Origin: Karstenula rhodostoma CBS 690.94 | Lineage: Eukaryota; Ascomycota; Dothideomycetes; Pleosporales; Didymosphaeriaceae | Length of the DNA stretch: 64,000 bases | Assembly: GCA_010093485.1 (NCBI GenBank) | Contig: MU001492.1 | Location: 1,535,122-1,599,121, forward strand | Reading direction: 5' to 3' | In this document: positions 34,251 through 46,368 of the stretch, one piece after another | Layout of the letters: each line of letters begins with the position of its first letter | Position numbering within the stretch: the first letter of the stretch is position 1 | Translations under genes and position numbers: made by a program | Notes under the pieces: model-generated | Told to the model about the DNA's origin: nothing | The model's input: only the letters and a program-made list of their open reading frames with translations | Databases searched by the model: none

Positions 34251-34870
34251 GTAAGCCTTTTAAATAGATTCTAAATATATTTATACTAATATACTTAAGA
34301 TAATAATAAAGATAAAGAGGAAGAAGAGAAAAAAAAAAATAAAAAAGAAAAAGAAAAAGAGGCTATTTTTTTTTCTTTTACTTAAGTAAGTTTTTTAAAT
34401 AGATTCTAAATAGGTTAAAAATATATTTAAACTAATATCTATAGGATAAGAATAAGGATAAAAAAAATAAAGAGAAAAAGATAGAGGTAAAGAAAAAAAA
34501 GGAGGAAGAAGCCTCTCCTCCTTCCTTTAATCTAGTAAGTTTTTTAAATAGGTTTAGAATATATTTATACTAATATCTATAGAATAAGAATAAAGAGGAA
34601 GAAGATAATAAAAAGAAGAAGAAGATAGAAAAAAAAACTATTTTCTTCCCCCCTACCTAGATAAGTTCTTTAAATAGGTTCTAAATAGGTTAAGAATATA
34701 TTTAAGCTAATATCTATAAGATAAGGATAAAGAGGAGAAAAATAATAAAAAAAATAATAAAAAAGAGAAAAAAGTAAAAAAAGAGGAGAAGAAAGCCCTT
34801 TTTTCTCCCTCTAATAAGATAAGTCTCTTAAATATATTTTTAACTTATTCTAAATATATTCTAGTAAATA
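34251..34870. repeat. Tandem array of degenerate 125-157-bp units
   Basis: Five units begin at about 34251, 34386, 34536, 34661 and 34818. Each starts with AAGTTTTTTAAATAG or a variant, passes through AATATATTTAAACTAATATC and ATAGGATAAGAATAAGGATA, then has a purine-only tract (A/G) followed by a pyrimidine tract. It lies inside the RIP-affected element and is not coding. Confidence 0.7.
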
Positions 34871-34980
34871 TTAATATTTTTAGCCCTTAACTAGAAACTA
34901 GAGGAAGAGGAGGAATAAAAAAAAAAGAAAAAGGACTACTATTATTACTATTACTATTAATACTAGTAGTAGTAAGACTA

Positions 34981-35232
34981 TTACTAAAGTAAATTTAAAT
35001 AGGTTTAGAATATATTTAACCTATTACTAATATATTTAGGCCTCTACCTCCTTAACTATTACTAAAGTAAGTTTAAATAGATTTAGAATATATTTAACTT
35101 ATTACTAATATATTTAGGCCCCTACCCCTTTAACCCTAAAGAGGTAGGGTAGTTCTTAGAGTAGCTCTAGTAATTAGGTAAGTCTAAATAGATTTAGAAT
35201 ATATTTAAATTATTACTAATATATTTAGTTAT
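34981..35232. repeat. Second tandem repeat, about 78-bp unit
   Basis: Three imperfect copies start near 34981, 35059 and 35170. They share TTTAAATAG.TTTAGAATAT, TATTACTAATATATTTAG and a following C-rich stretch. Copy 3 is shorter and more diverged. Confidence 0.65.
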
Positions 35233-38200
35233 CCTCCCTTAGTAATCTATTTAAAAGAATAAAGCTAAGTTCTTATAATAATAATAATAGCTATAAAGCT
35301 AGTCTTAGGTATAAAGTCTAAATATATTTAGAACTTATTTAAACTAGTCCTAAATATAACTATAAACTATTCTTTAGGTAAATAATAAAGTTTTAAATAT
35401 AACTCTAAACTATTCTTTAGGTAGAAAATAAAAATTAAGTAGTATCTTATATAAATATATTAGTAATATATTTAAATATTTTTCTTAAATATATTTATAA
35501 TATAATATAATTACTATTTAATTATATTTAGCTAATTTAAAAGGTTTTTCACGCTAGTCTATATATAGGAAGAATAAAAGGTAAAAGAGAACTATAAAAA
35601 AATTCCTTTTTTTATTTTATAGATATTACTTCTTTATTTATATCCTCTTCTTAAAGTACTTTATTATAATATTAAAGCTAGAATAAAATATAATTTTTTT
35701 TATAAATATATTCTAATATTATTTATAATATATTTAAGTAGGTCTCCTACTAAAAGTATACCTAGCTTAGGTCTCTTCCTCCTAGTATACTAGAGCTTTC
35801 TAAAGATATTTCTAGTAAAGAGTATTTTATTTACTCTAAAGAATTATACTACTAGATATTATTATTAAATAATATAGGAATCTTACTCTATAAAGTAAGT
35901 TCTTTTATAGAAATATATTATAAATAAGTTTCTAATATATTTAGTAGTATTTTTATAAAAAGAGTATACTTTATACTTATATTAAGTAATACTATTTAAA
36001 CTACCCTATTACCCCTAGAAAAACTAGCTAAGCTAGTTTTATCTAAATATTAAAGGCTATTATTTAGTATACCTAGCTTATAATTTTAAACTCTAAAGAT
36101 ATCTATAGAGAGGATAGCTATATAAGTATAATTAAATATATTCTAAATATATTTAAACTAGTATAAACTATACTAGTTAAACCTATTTAGAATACTTCTA
36201 ATAAATAAAATACTAGTTACTTTCCTACTTACTTAGTAATTCTAGAGGAATAGTATTAATAGGTATTTCTTTAACCTACTCTCTTTTACTCTACTAATTA
36301 TATAAAATATTAGGTAAAAGGAAAAATAAGAAAATATTATTTCTTTTTAAAAAGTAGCTAATTATTCTAGTTAAATTTAAAAACCTACTAGTAATTTCTT
36401 TTAGCCTTAAAATTTCCTTTTATATATTTAGTATATAAAGAGAAGAACCTATCTATTTATTTCTTTTAAGGAAAATACTAGAGATAGTAATATTTTAAAA
36501 TAGCTAAGTAAATATATTTAGAATATATTTAAGCTACCTAATATATTTATTTATAGTCCTTTTTTATATAAATCTATCTCCTTTTATAGCTTAAATTACT
36601 ACTTATCTAGCTTAAACTACTCTCTCTAAATAGTAATTTAATCTCTCTATAGCTATAGTACCTCTTACTTTACCTATAATTTCTAGTTTTAAATAAAAAC
36701 TTATTACTATATAGATTAATTTCTACTTAAATATATTAGGATTAACTTTAAAATATATTTAAATTAATATACCTAGAATTTAAAGAAAATCTAATAGGAG
36801 ATATTCTTACTAGAAAGAATTCTATAGGAAAAGTTCTTACTAGAGAAAATCTTATAGAAGGAGATTTTATAAGAATAGTTTTTCTAGCCTTAGCTAAAGG
36901 TAGGCTATTTAATAGATACTTTACTTTTTCTATATTAATAAAGCTAGATAAGTCTAATATATAGAGTACCTTATCCCCTTTTATAATACTTTTAGGTAAA
37001 TTATTCTCTCTTTACCCTAAATATATTATAAATATATTTATAGAAATTTTATTTAAAACTTACTCTTTTTTATTTATTTACTAGCCTCTCTTTATATATT
37101 AATAAAGAACCTCTAAAATAGACTTAGAGAACTATAATTTATATATTAAATTCTATATATATCCCTTACTTTATACTCTATAATATCTTAAAGATCTATT
37201 TATTTTATACTAGAATATATTATAAATATATTCTTAATAGGTTTATATTAATTTACTTTAGAATACCCTTAAGAAGAGGTTACCTCTACCCTATTTAATA
37301 TCCTTTATTTCTAGCTTATTTAACTATATTAGAGTATAATTCTATTTAATTCTAAGTAATTTTAGGTATTAGACTTATATTTTATAGTAAGCCTACTATA
37401 ATTATAGGATATTTCTTATACCTAGTCTAGTTCTTAATACTATTCTATATTAAATTCTCTAGAATATATTAGGAATATATTTTAAATATATTTAGCCTTT
37501 ACTTTTTACTTATAAGAAGATTATATAGTTTTATATATTTAGCCTCTATTCTAATATATAAAAGACTCCTTATTTAATCCTATACTATTTCCTAAATATA
37601 TAGTACTTTTAAAACTATTTTATTAATACTTTAATAGAAGTATATATAATAAAAGTATATTATACTTTAGAGTTACTAATACTAATCTCTTAAGTAAGGG
37701 TCTAAAATATAAAGTATTTCCCTAAAATCTATAAATATATTTAAATAGTATTAGAAATATATTTATTTAACTTACTTTATATTTACTTTATATCTATATT
37801 AACTATAGTACTAAGAAATCCCTAACTATATAGATAATTTTAATAAAGGTCCTTTTAGATAGTTTTACTACTTTCTTAAAAAAAATAGAGTAAACTATCC
37901 CTATATACTAATAGGGATTTAGAGTTAGTAATAATTTAGCTAAGAGTAATAACTAGAACTTATTAGAAATATATTTAAGTAAAGTAATTAATAAACTATA
38001 CTTTTACTATACTTCTTATAAAAGATAATAATAAGAATTTTAGATTATCCCTTTTTAAATCTCTTATAAGATATATCTATTTAGAATATTATCTATAAAA
38101 AGAGAATCTTTACCTATTAATTATAAAAATAGACTATATAGTTAGCTAAAACTATTATAGTAATATCTTAGATATAATACTAAATATATTAGAAATATAT

Positions 38201-39966
38201 TTAAATAAATATATTTAGAATATATTTATATAAATATATACTTCTACTAGATTTTATAGGTATCTTATATATTACTTATAGAGAATACCCTTAAAACTAT
38301 ACTTAAATAGGAAGGTAGTAAGCTTTTTATATTTTATAATTTACTAAATTTAGTCTTTATTAGTAAAGGTAATATTTAGTTCCTTTAAATATAAAATATT
38401 TTACTACTATAAATAGGTTAGTAGTTATAGAGAATTTAGAAATTAGACTAAATTTATTACTAATATATTCTAAATATATTTTTATAAATAAACTTATATC
38501 TACTTAGTATTAGTATAAGTATTAGATAAAGAATATTATAAATCTCCTCTAGCTAGTCCTTTAGGAGAAAGTATAGTAGTAGTAGGATATAAAAGTAAGT
38601 TCTAAATAAAATAAAAATATAATAGGGAGTTTTTACTAGATTAATAAGAATAAGGATAAGAAACTTTATTAGGTAGGTTTCCTTTACTATTTTACCCTAA
38701 CCTTAGGGATAATCTATACCTAAATATATTAAAAAGTTATTTAGAATATATTTAAACTTAAACTTATTATACTAATTAATTTAAACTATTTAGGGTTTTA
38801 TAATATTATAGTATTCTATTAGAAGAGGTAGACTATTCTAGAATAAATTTTTTAGATAATTAATATCTACTTTTTATAATACTTTTTAAAAGAAGTAGTT
38901 TTCTATTTTTATCTTTTATTATATCTATACTTTATACTTAATTACCTAGTATATAGAATTAGATAAATCCTACTATTATTAGCTAAAATAAGTTTTAAAT
39001 AAATTATAAATATATTCTTATATAGTATAATAGTTAAAGAACTAGACTATATTCTTATAGATATAGTATATAATATAACTAGTTTTACTACTATCTTTAT
39101 TTTATACTAAAGTAATATCTTAATACCTCTTTCTCTCTACTTTTTCCTTTATCTAAAATACTAGTATAAAGCTATTTTATTTCTTTAAAAAGTTAAGAAG
39201 TAATTTTAGTATATAAATAGGTTTAGATTATATTCTAAAAATATTTATAGCGCTTAATCCCTATATATATATACTTCTACTTCTATATATTTATATTTAG
39301 AAATAGAGAGAAAATTTATTTTAAAGGGTATATCTTCTTTTTAAAGTATTATATTTAAATATATTAGAATTATATTTAGAACCTATTTAGCTATATATAC
39401 TACTAATACCTTCTCTAGTACTTTTTTATTAGTTAAGTATATACTATTAGCTAGCTATAGTATATAGATAATATATATAATATTTTTATTATAAGTCTTT
39501 AGATATATTAGGAGAATAAAGGAGTAGATTATTTTCTTAGTATATAATATTATACTAAGCTTCTTATTTATACTCCTAAGTATAAATAGTACTATCTATA
39601 TAAATATATTATAAATATATTTAGAATATATTTAGACTAAAAGTATACTATAACTAGTAGTTTAATACTCTTTTATAGCTTTTATAGTTAAAGGTTATTA
39701 TTAGATTTAATTATTATATCTAAATTAATATTCTAAAGTAAATTAGGGTCTTTAAATAATAAGGTAGGTTATAGTAATAGATTATAGATAAAATCTATAT
39801 TTAAATATATTCTAAATAGGTTAGCCTTAAAGAGGTATTAAAAGGATAAAGAGATAAAGAGAATACTAATAATAACTTTATTCTTAAGGTAACCTAACTC
39901 TAAAAACTCTATAATTACTACTTTAGGTAAGGTAGTCACGCTAGCAAGGGGTATAGTTAGCCGAGG

Positions 39967-39986
39967 TAAAAACTATAGTCGGGTGA
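39967..39986 (-). repeat. Right terminal inverted repeat
   Basis: TAAAAACTATAGTCGGGTGA is the exact reverse complement of 33332-33351. It closes the AT-rich element. Confidence 0.85.
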
Positions 39987-39997
39987 GCTGCATCCTG

Positions 39998-40006
39998 AGT
40001 GAAGCT
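39998..40006 (+). repeat. Right copy of candidate 9-bp target-site duplication
   Basis: AGTGAAGCT repeats the left flank at 33312-33320 in the same orientation, six bases outside the CTGC that mirrors the left GCAG. Confidence 0.55.
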
Positions 40007-41815
40007 ACATGGCAGTCAAATTGCGGCTCGCTGTTTTGTTGGTTTCCTGGCGTCATGCCCGAGCTATGATACCAAAATTTGGGCTGTTTGAAATATTTGT
40101 GTTTTGGCACCCCACCGAGTTCCTTTATCGAGTTTTGCCGCGGCTTGCCCAAGCTCGCGAAGTATCACATTTGATTTGATACCAAAATTACCAGTGGTGA
40201 TGGTTGCAGTCAACGTGGGTAACCCGTGGCGCCCTAGACACTGAACCGACTTTGGACGATGACGGAGTTGGGTGTTTTGTAGTGAGGATGGGTACGTTGA
40301 TTGAGAGATGCTATAAAAGCCTTATAGCGGATGTTAGTGGCTATACCAGGCCCTGGGTGAAACGGACTCTTGGTGCTCCCGCCAAAGTTCCAGATGCCTG
40401 GACATCGACGAGACCCCCAGGCTTATCATGATGGGGCATGGTGCTATTGTTAGCCATGAGACCACCGTCCCCAGCATGACGAAATTCGAGGTCCACTTGG
40501 AATGTCCTGTATTTTACATCTACCCTCTGATTACGTACCCAGCTCATCGTTACGCTGCTGCATTCCTCCCGCGATCCATGAACATTCGTCGCTGGTGTCG
40601 TCCCGATTAGTTGAAAGTTAGCGTGCGGTGCGACGCGCATTCTGGAAGTCAGGTACCCATCAGTCCCCGTCCATCCATGCACTGGTTGAGTCGATTCCCA
40701 TTTGAAAAAGCAGTGCAAGATTCGCAAGAGAAACCGTCCTGACCTAACCCCACATTCTTCAGAGGATCGGAATGCCTGTCATCACGCGGTTTTGCATCCT
40801 TTGAGCCTTCCCTTTCCGGTAAGTTATCGCTAGGTGTCCCAGTGTGAAGATGCGACTTATCCGAAAGCGCCATCGGTCACTCCCCGCCCCCTGCCTGCTT
40901 TCCACGCGGAAGGCCCTGGTTCTTGCCCCCACAGATTACTGGCGCGCCACGCGCGGATACTCACACGCGGTTCCAACAGGTGCCCGGGCATAGAATCATG
41001 TTTCCGCCCCTGCGTAAGGTATGCCAGATGCCGTGAGCCTCAACCCACCTACATCGGCACGGAGAGCGTGCAATCTTAGGGAAATCCGAGTTTCATTGCG
41101 GCCTGCGCCCCTAGGTACTGACTCTTACCAGCATTGCATATGCATCAAACACGCTCGGGAAAGGGTTCAGGCGTTCGCAATTTGGCCGATCCTATTTGAG
41201 TCGCCGACTACAATCGGCGTTGTAAATGACTTTGGCGTTAAGCTTGACCACTAGGGGGCACGTGGCTTGCATCTGCATAACGACGATTTCTGGTTTCAAC
41301 GGCTACCTTGAATCCCGAGCCGCCGGGGCGCTACGTAAACTTCCGCTTACATGCAGACGTGCACGCACTTGATGTCTATCAGTTCTCCCACTGGCGAGGT
41401 TCATTTGTGGGAACTCGTGTCATCGCGGCCCGCAGCGCAGTCGAGCGTGCGCTTGCGCGTTACTGCGAGAACATGCCATCGCACATGTCCGAGCGTATGA
41501 AACTTTCATTACGGGCCTGTGGACTCAGCGTAAGCGCGCACCGCTCACTGATGACGCGAGCAAGCCTGCCGCTCACCACATGTGCTCATTACCATGGACG
41601 ATTATCTGTCATCATCTAGGGAGAACACCCCCGAGCTAAAGTCCCAACCCCGTACGCTTGGAGGTTTGTGATTCTACTTTATCGATAACGCTTCCGCTAG
41701 CGTGTAATTTACGGACCCTGTATTCATCGTCACGGTGCTCTTGACACTATCCATCCCAACAGCCAATAGCACAAACACCACGTAGAAGCACTTGAGCCTC
41801 ATCGTCATTGAAAAC
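40007..41815. other. 1.8-kb gene-free region right of the transposon
   Basis: Ordinary composition and no supported gene. Open frames of 60-130 codons overlap on both strands without motifs. The string GATACCAAAATT occurs twice (40068 and 40179), perhaps a trace of an old repeat. Confidence 0.4.
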
Positions 41816-43216
41816 ATGATAGAAACGATATACATCGTTCGACACGCAGTGAGTTACATCTGTCCGGCTCTGAGCCACAACAGCCCCTCCAAGCGGCCGA
41901 AGCCCGTCGGCGACAGTGCCACCAGCCCTATCTATCTTCCGTGGACGCCGGCTTTGCAAAGCCGCAGCATTGGGTAATGACTGACAACGCGGCACAGTTT
42001 CGATCGAACTGGGATGTGAATCCTCAGACAGGCGTGTATACAGCGAACACACGGACCCCGACGGGAATTCCAACGGACCCAGCGCTTGCAGCTCATGGTG
42101 TAGCACAGGCTGCGGAACTTGCCGATTTCGTGTGTGCGATCCAACCACCGGTTGATAGGATCTACTCAAGCCCGTTTTATCGGTGTTTGCAGACACTGAA
42201 GCCGACGACTGAGCGGCTGTTCAAAGAGGGCAAGGGAGGTCGCAAGATCAGGATAGATCGCGGCATTGGGTATGCGAAGATGTTGATCTCATGATCTGCA
42301 TTCCCCTATGGCTTTGAGGCTTGCCAATCCGACCGGACGATGATGCGCTAATGCCGGGCAGCGAATTCTTTGGCCGGGCGAACTTTGAGCATCCAGCTCC
42401 ACCAGACCTTGAAGTTTTGAACAAACATTTTCGAGACCTGGATCAAGACTACGTTTCGGTACACATTCCGCCTGCTAATGGAGAGTGGCTCAAGGAGCTT
42501 CATCAACGCGTCACAGAGGCTCTGACCAGGATCGTCACTGACCTCGACAACGACCCTGAGCAGCCGAAGACCCTTCTCATTTGCACGCATGCAGCTACAA
42601 TGGTCAGTCCCGGATCTCAGATTGTTTTGTGTTGCTCCACGCATTGGGGAGGGTGGACAATCCATCCTCGCTTCTAGCCCGCATCTGCGCATGGCCTAAC
42701 CAGAGGATCCATTACTAACATACACATCAATCTCGTAGATTGCCGCCGGCCGCGCTCTGACCGGGAAGATACCGGCTGATCTCAGCGAGGATGATTTTCA
42801 ATGTTACACTGCCTCCCTGTCGAAGTATGTGCGGAGAGACCTTGAGCCTGAGAAGGGCGTGGCGGGGAACTGGGACTGCGTCCTCAATTCCGAGACCGGC
42901 TATCTTTCAGGTGGCGCAGAAAGAGGATGGTAAGTTCCCTCTGCTTTCTCCACCATCGCCACGAACCTGTCCTCTAGCCAGCCCATTACGGAAGGCGAAG
43001 CAACTGTGCAAGCGATTCGGACTTACCTGAAAGCCACGCTGGCACCTAATCGCGAACGACAAATTCCCAATTTGCAAAGCCGGGGGGTTCTCTCCTCGCT
43101 CGGCTTCCCCGAACACATAAACCATCGCTAATGTCCCTAGGAAATTCAACGGCGAGGAAAGCTTCGTCGCTTTCCCCGAGGACGCTCAAGGGGAGACCGA
43201 ATCATCGAAGCTATAG
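41816..43216 (+). CDS. Histidine-phosphatase superfamily protein (Tfc7/tau55-like)
   Basis: Five exons (41816-41848, 41998-42269, 42362-42602, 42739-42929, 43141-43216) join in phase to 270 residues. Exon 1 carries only MIETIYIVRHA, and splicing restores VRHAFRSNWDVNP. The branched phosphoglycerate-mutase fold is shown by the catalytic His in RHA (RHG is usual), the Arg of FRSNW, SSPFYRCLQTLKPT, GEFFGRANFEHPAP and the second His in LLICTHAATM. Then come AAGRALTGKIP, NSETGYLSGG and the last exon KFNGEESFVAFPED. Fungal proteins of this group include the Tfc7 (tau55) subunit of the RNA polymerase III factor TFIIIC, so a link to tRNA transcription is possible but not proven. It is the only clear gene between the RIP-affected transposon and 46.3 kb. 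Confidence 0.88.
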
Positions 43217-46200
43217 TGCTTCTTCAGACTGAGTGCAATGGCATATGTCATAGCATCTCTTGCGCATACCCTTGTGCACATGCATATACCATTGCATATC
43301 TAGCGAGTGCATTCCTACACCCCTCCCAAGAAGTACGGGTGCCTAACGCGTCTAGGTTCTCTCTCGTAGAAGATCACTAGAAGGTCTGATCCCCCCAGAC
43401 CCGCTAGGCGCCGTACGTACTTCCTGAGAGCGAGTAAAGTAATACACCAGTCAGCGCACATTCATCCAGGCTCTCTACACCACGTGTCATGCAATCGCAT
43501 AGCAAAGCCGCACAACAAAATGAGCTTTGAGCGCGACTCAAGAGCGTACCGTGAACCAATCCATACACAACAAGTTGCGGCCGACTGCCGGTTACGACCG
43601 TCCATGACAACCCACTAAAAGCACTTCGCCCCCAACCACCAGTTTCAAAGCCCTGCAGTGCAGCTGCCCGTCTGCCGCAACCCGTTCGTTAGCACATCAT
43701 CTCTCTGGCACTTTGGGCAAAACGCTTGCTGAATCAATCACCTTCCTCATCCATAGCAACCCATTGTCGAAATAACCTCGAGCATAACCCTGCGCTGATG
43801 GCCCATTAGCCTACCCGGCGCATCGGTCCATGTCTCACACTGTAAGATACAATGACCAACCGACTTGTGTCGAACAAAACGGCTGTGGCGCATCTCATTT
43901 CACCAACTGGGCCCGCATGTCAGGCCATCCGAATCCTGCCCGCTGCCCGCTGCGCACGTGCATTGCGCGTTTACGCGTGTTGCAAGGGGATCGCCCATCG
44001 GAAAGGAATAGGATGCCGACTGGAATACGGCGGCTGGGATACCGTCTGTTCCCACGTCAGTTCCTTGGTTTTGGTTATTGGTTATTAGCGCAAAAGTGGG
44101 CTGTGGAGGTGTACTAAGATTATGGGGAGGTGCCCTGGGTGCCTATGTACTGCGGTTGCAGCCGTCAGTAGGGGCAGTGGGGACTTCTTAGGCCAAGAGC
44201 AAAGCCCAGAGTCTAATAACATAAAAAACAAGCTTAGCTATATCTCTTCCAAGTATTTCCATCGTATACTAGTAAATATCTGTTTTATCTTGTCGCAGTA
44301 CTGGAGGACCCACTGCCCCTACTTTGGGCTACGGCCACAGTACATACCTACTTGGGTATAGATTGAGGCAGGGGTGGGCGGGGGCGGAGTTCGAATATGC
44401 GGCCAGAGGTTAGGGTCAGGCGGCAGCACGCGGCGGTTCGGGGTGCGCGGTTTTAGGGTTGCGTCATGCGAGACAACTAGTAATATTCCTACTTTTGGAA
44501 CACACCCACCGCGCCGTGAGGAGCATCTGGGAAGTATCTACAACTCAAACTTTGTGTGCAGGGACTACCAAACCCTCGACGCTCCAATAGCAACTAGTTA
44601 ATGATAATTTGAATCCGTATTCGTCTGAGTTACCAATGCGACTGTGTTTCACCTTGCCTCGTTACGGAGTCTTCGTACATGCCTCCTGAACAGCGAACAA
44701 GAGGAGCAGATGGCACATCGTTCGGCTAGTGTATCCCGTAGCATTTTTCTGGCACTATCCCTCAATTTTCTGCGAGTGAAATCATTCCGTCGAGAGATCA
44801 AGAGTATGCGTTCACAGGAGGAGGGAACATCGAAGCTAGGAACCCAAATCTACCAACCACAACTCCCCATCTCTATGGTTCGCATACGACAATCTTTCAT
44901 ACCACGGCAAATAGGCATAGCCCAGTTCTCACTAACCTGCATCGTATGGTCACCATCCGGCTCCAGACCCAACCTCCAAGAGACCACATGCAATCGACTT
45001 ATCGTCCACTTCCCATCATCTCATCCCCATTAAACAAAGCCCTCCCCCCCAGAACCATCCACCCACCCCGCTTTCGCTGCGCACATACGCAAGCTCGTCG
45101 TCCGCAGTCCCACCTTCCGCACTTCTCCCAGCCTACATTCACCCACTGTATAACCCATACCATGCCCACATCATCACTAACCAACCCATAGGACCAGATC
45201 TCTCCAACCACACCCCATCCACCGTCCACACAACCCACTGCTCTTTACCTCCTGGGCGCCACCGTCGCCGTCACCACCCAGAACACCCACGTCGCATCCT
45301 AAAGCCCCCCACACCGTGCTGCCGTCCACGAACATCGATCCGCGAGGAGCACGACTTGTATCATACCGTAGGACCAGATTGAAAGGACATCTCCTCTGCC
45401 CAGACCAGAGACTGCGATGTGGCGGGCGTGTTGCAAACGACATGGTCCTCGAGGGCTGCCAGCGTAGTCAGAAGACATGGGGGTGTGCTCAACGGACTCA
45501 GCCTACTTGCGTTTAAAACAGAGTAAAGCGTCAATGGACGACTAGTTACATCCACGTCGTAGGGATAACAGTGTAGCCACCTATCTTTTTTCCCCGGTGC
45601 AGGAGATACCAGCGTGGCAGCAGATAAAACCATACTTCGCTCACCAGCATGTTCCTACTCCAATCGATCGTCTTCTTCTCCGGGAGACTGATATATGGAT
45701 ACAAACACGTTGTTGAAGATAGGGTGGCTACCTGTTTTCATACCCCGCGACGCAGACTGCCTTTACACCCCGCCCGCGTACACTCCACACCCAACGAGGA
45801 CACGCGATACATCCCCTACCACGTCACGTCGCCGCATCAATAGCACCGAGAATTGCACGCGACGGGGTATTTATGGTATGGATGGGAGACTGGGCATACA
45901 ACCCCCAGCTCGGTAACTCTTGCGAGTCGCATAGCGGGGCATACTACTGGTGTAAGAACGGACGGAATCTTTAAAGGGAGAAACCACACACAGAAGCTGG
46001 GGTGTAAGGGCGTGTAGGCTGTGGTGTTCGGCGCGCGCGCGTCGCTGCCGTGGCTGGCTGGAAGAGCTTGTGAATTGGGGGTGATCGGGTGTGTACAGTA
46101 TACGCGTCAATTGCATGCGCACCCATGGAAGATCGTGTTAATCGATTCTTAACTACGTCCGTATTACGATCGAGTGAAATCCATTTTCCACCCCGAGTGC

Positions 46201-46368
46201 GCACGCTGCCCGCCCGCTAGCACGGGTGGGAAGTTAGTAGTCTCGCTTTGTAACCGCGTGGTATTCGCGCCTTCTACACTACACTCACGGCCAGCGCCCC
46301 ATCTCCACCAGCACATTCAGCTGGAACCCCCACTAGGCGACGCACGATAGCGGGTTCCAATGCATTAT
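43217..46368. other. 3.15-kb gene-poor region
   Basis: No supported gene. It contains the MITE-like element at 44133-44357. The C-rich stretch 45000-45350 and the short open frames around it have no motif. The rest looks like ordinary non-coding sequence. Confidence 0.45.
44133..44357. mobile_element. MITE-like 225-bp inverted-repeat element
   Basis: Left arm 44133-44181 and right arm 44309-44357 (reversed) match at about 35 of 49 positions. Perfect blocks are TATGTACTG and AGTAGGGGCAGTGGG. Over half of the mismatches are transitions, as expected from old or RIP-touched arms. The middle (about 125 bases) is A/T-rich and non-coding. The size and structure fit a miniature inverted-repeat transposable element. 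No convincing target duplication was found. Confidence 0.6.

Larger units (their letters stand above)
33327..39991. mobile_element. RIP-destroyed transposon with terminal inverted repeats
   Basis: This 6.65-kb block has inverted repeats at both ends and no meaningful open reading frame. Between the ends the sequence is mostly A/T. CpA, TpG and CpG are almost absent, while CpT, CpC, ApG and GpG persist. That is what repeat-induced point mutation leaves when CpA (and CpG) sites are converted to saturation on both strands. The few exceptions are at the ends (ATCAGCG at 33354, GTCACGCTAGCAAGG at 39934) and single spots such as TTCACGCTAG at 35549. The composition changes abruptly at the repeats, not gradually, so the island matches one insertion. 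The original transposase cannot be read. Length and terminal structure suggest a cut-and-paste DNA transposon, perhaps Mutator-like. Confidence 0.82.

Noticed and set aside
33350..39960. Mitochondrial DNA insertion or centromere as explanation for the AT-rich block
   Set aside because: Matching terminal inverted repeats and the lack of CpA/TpG fit a RIP-mutated transposon. No mitochondrial genes are seen and the block is short.
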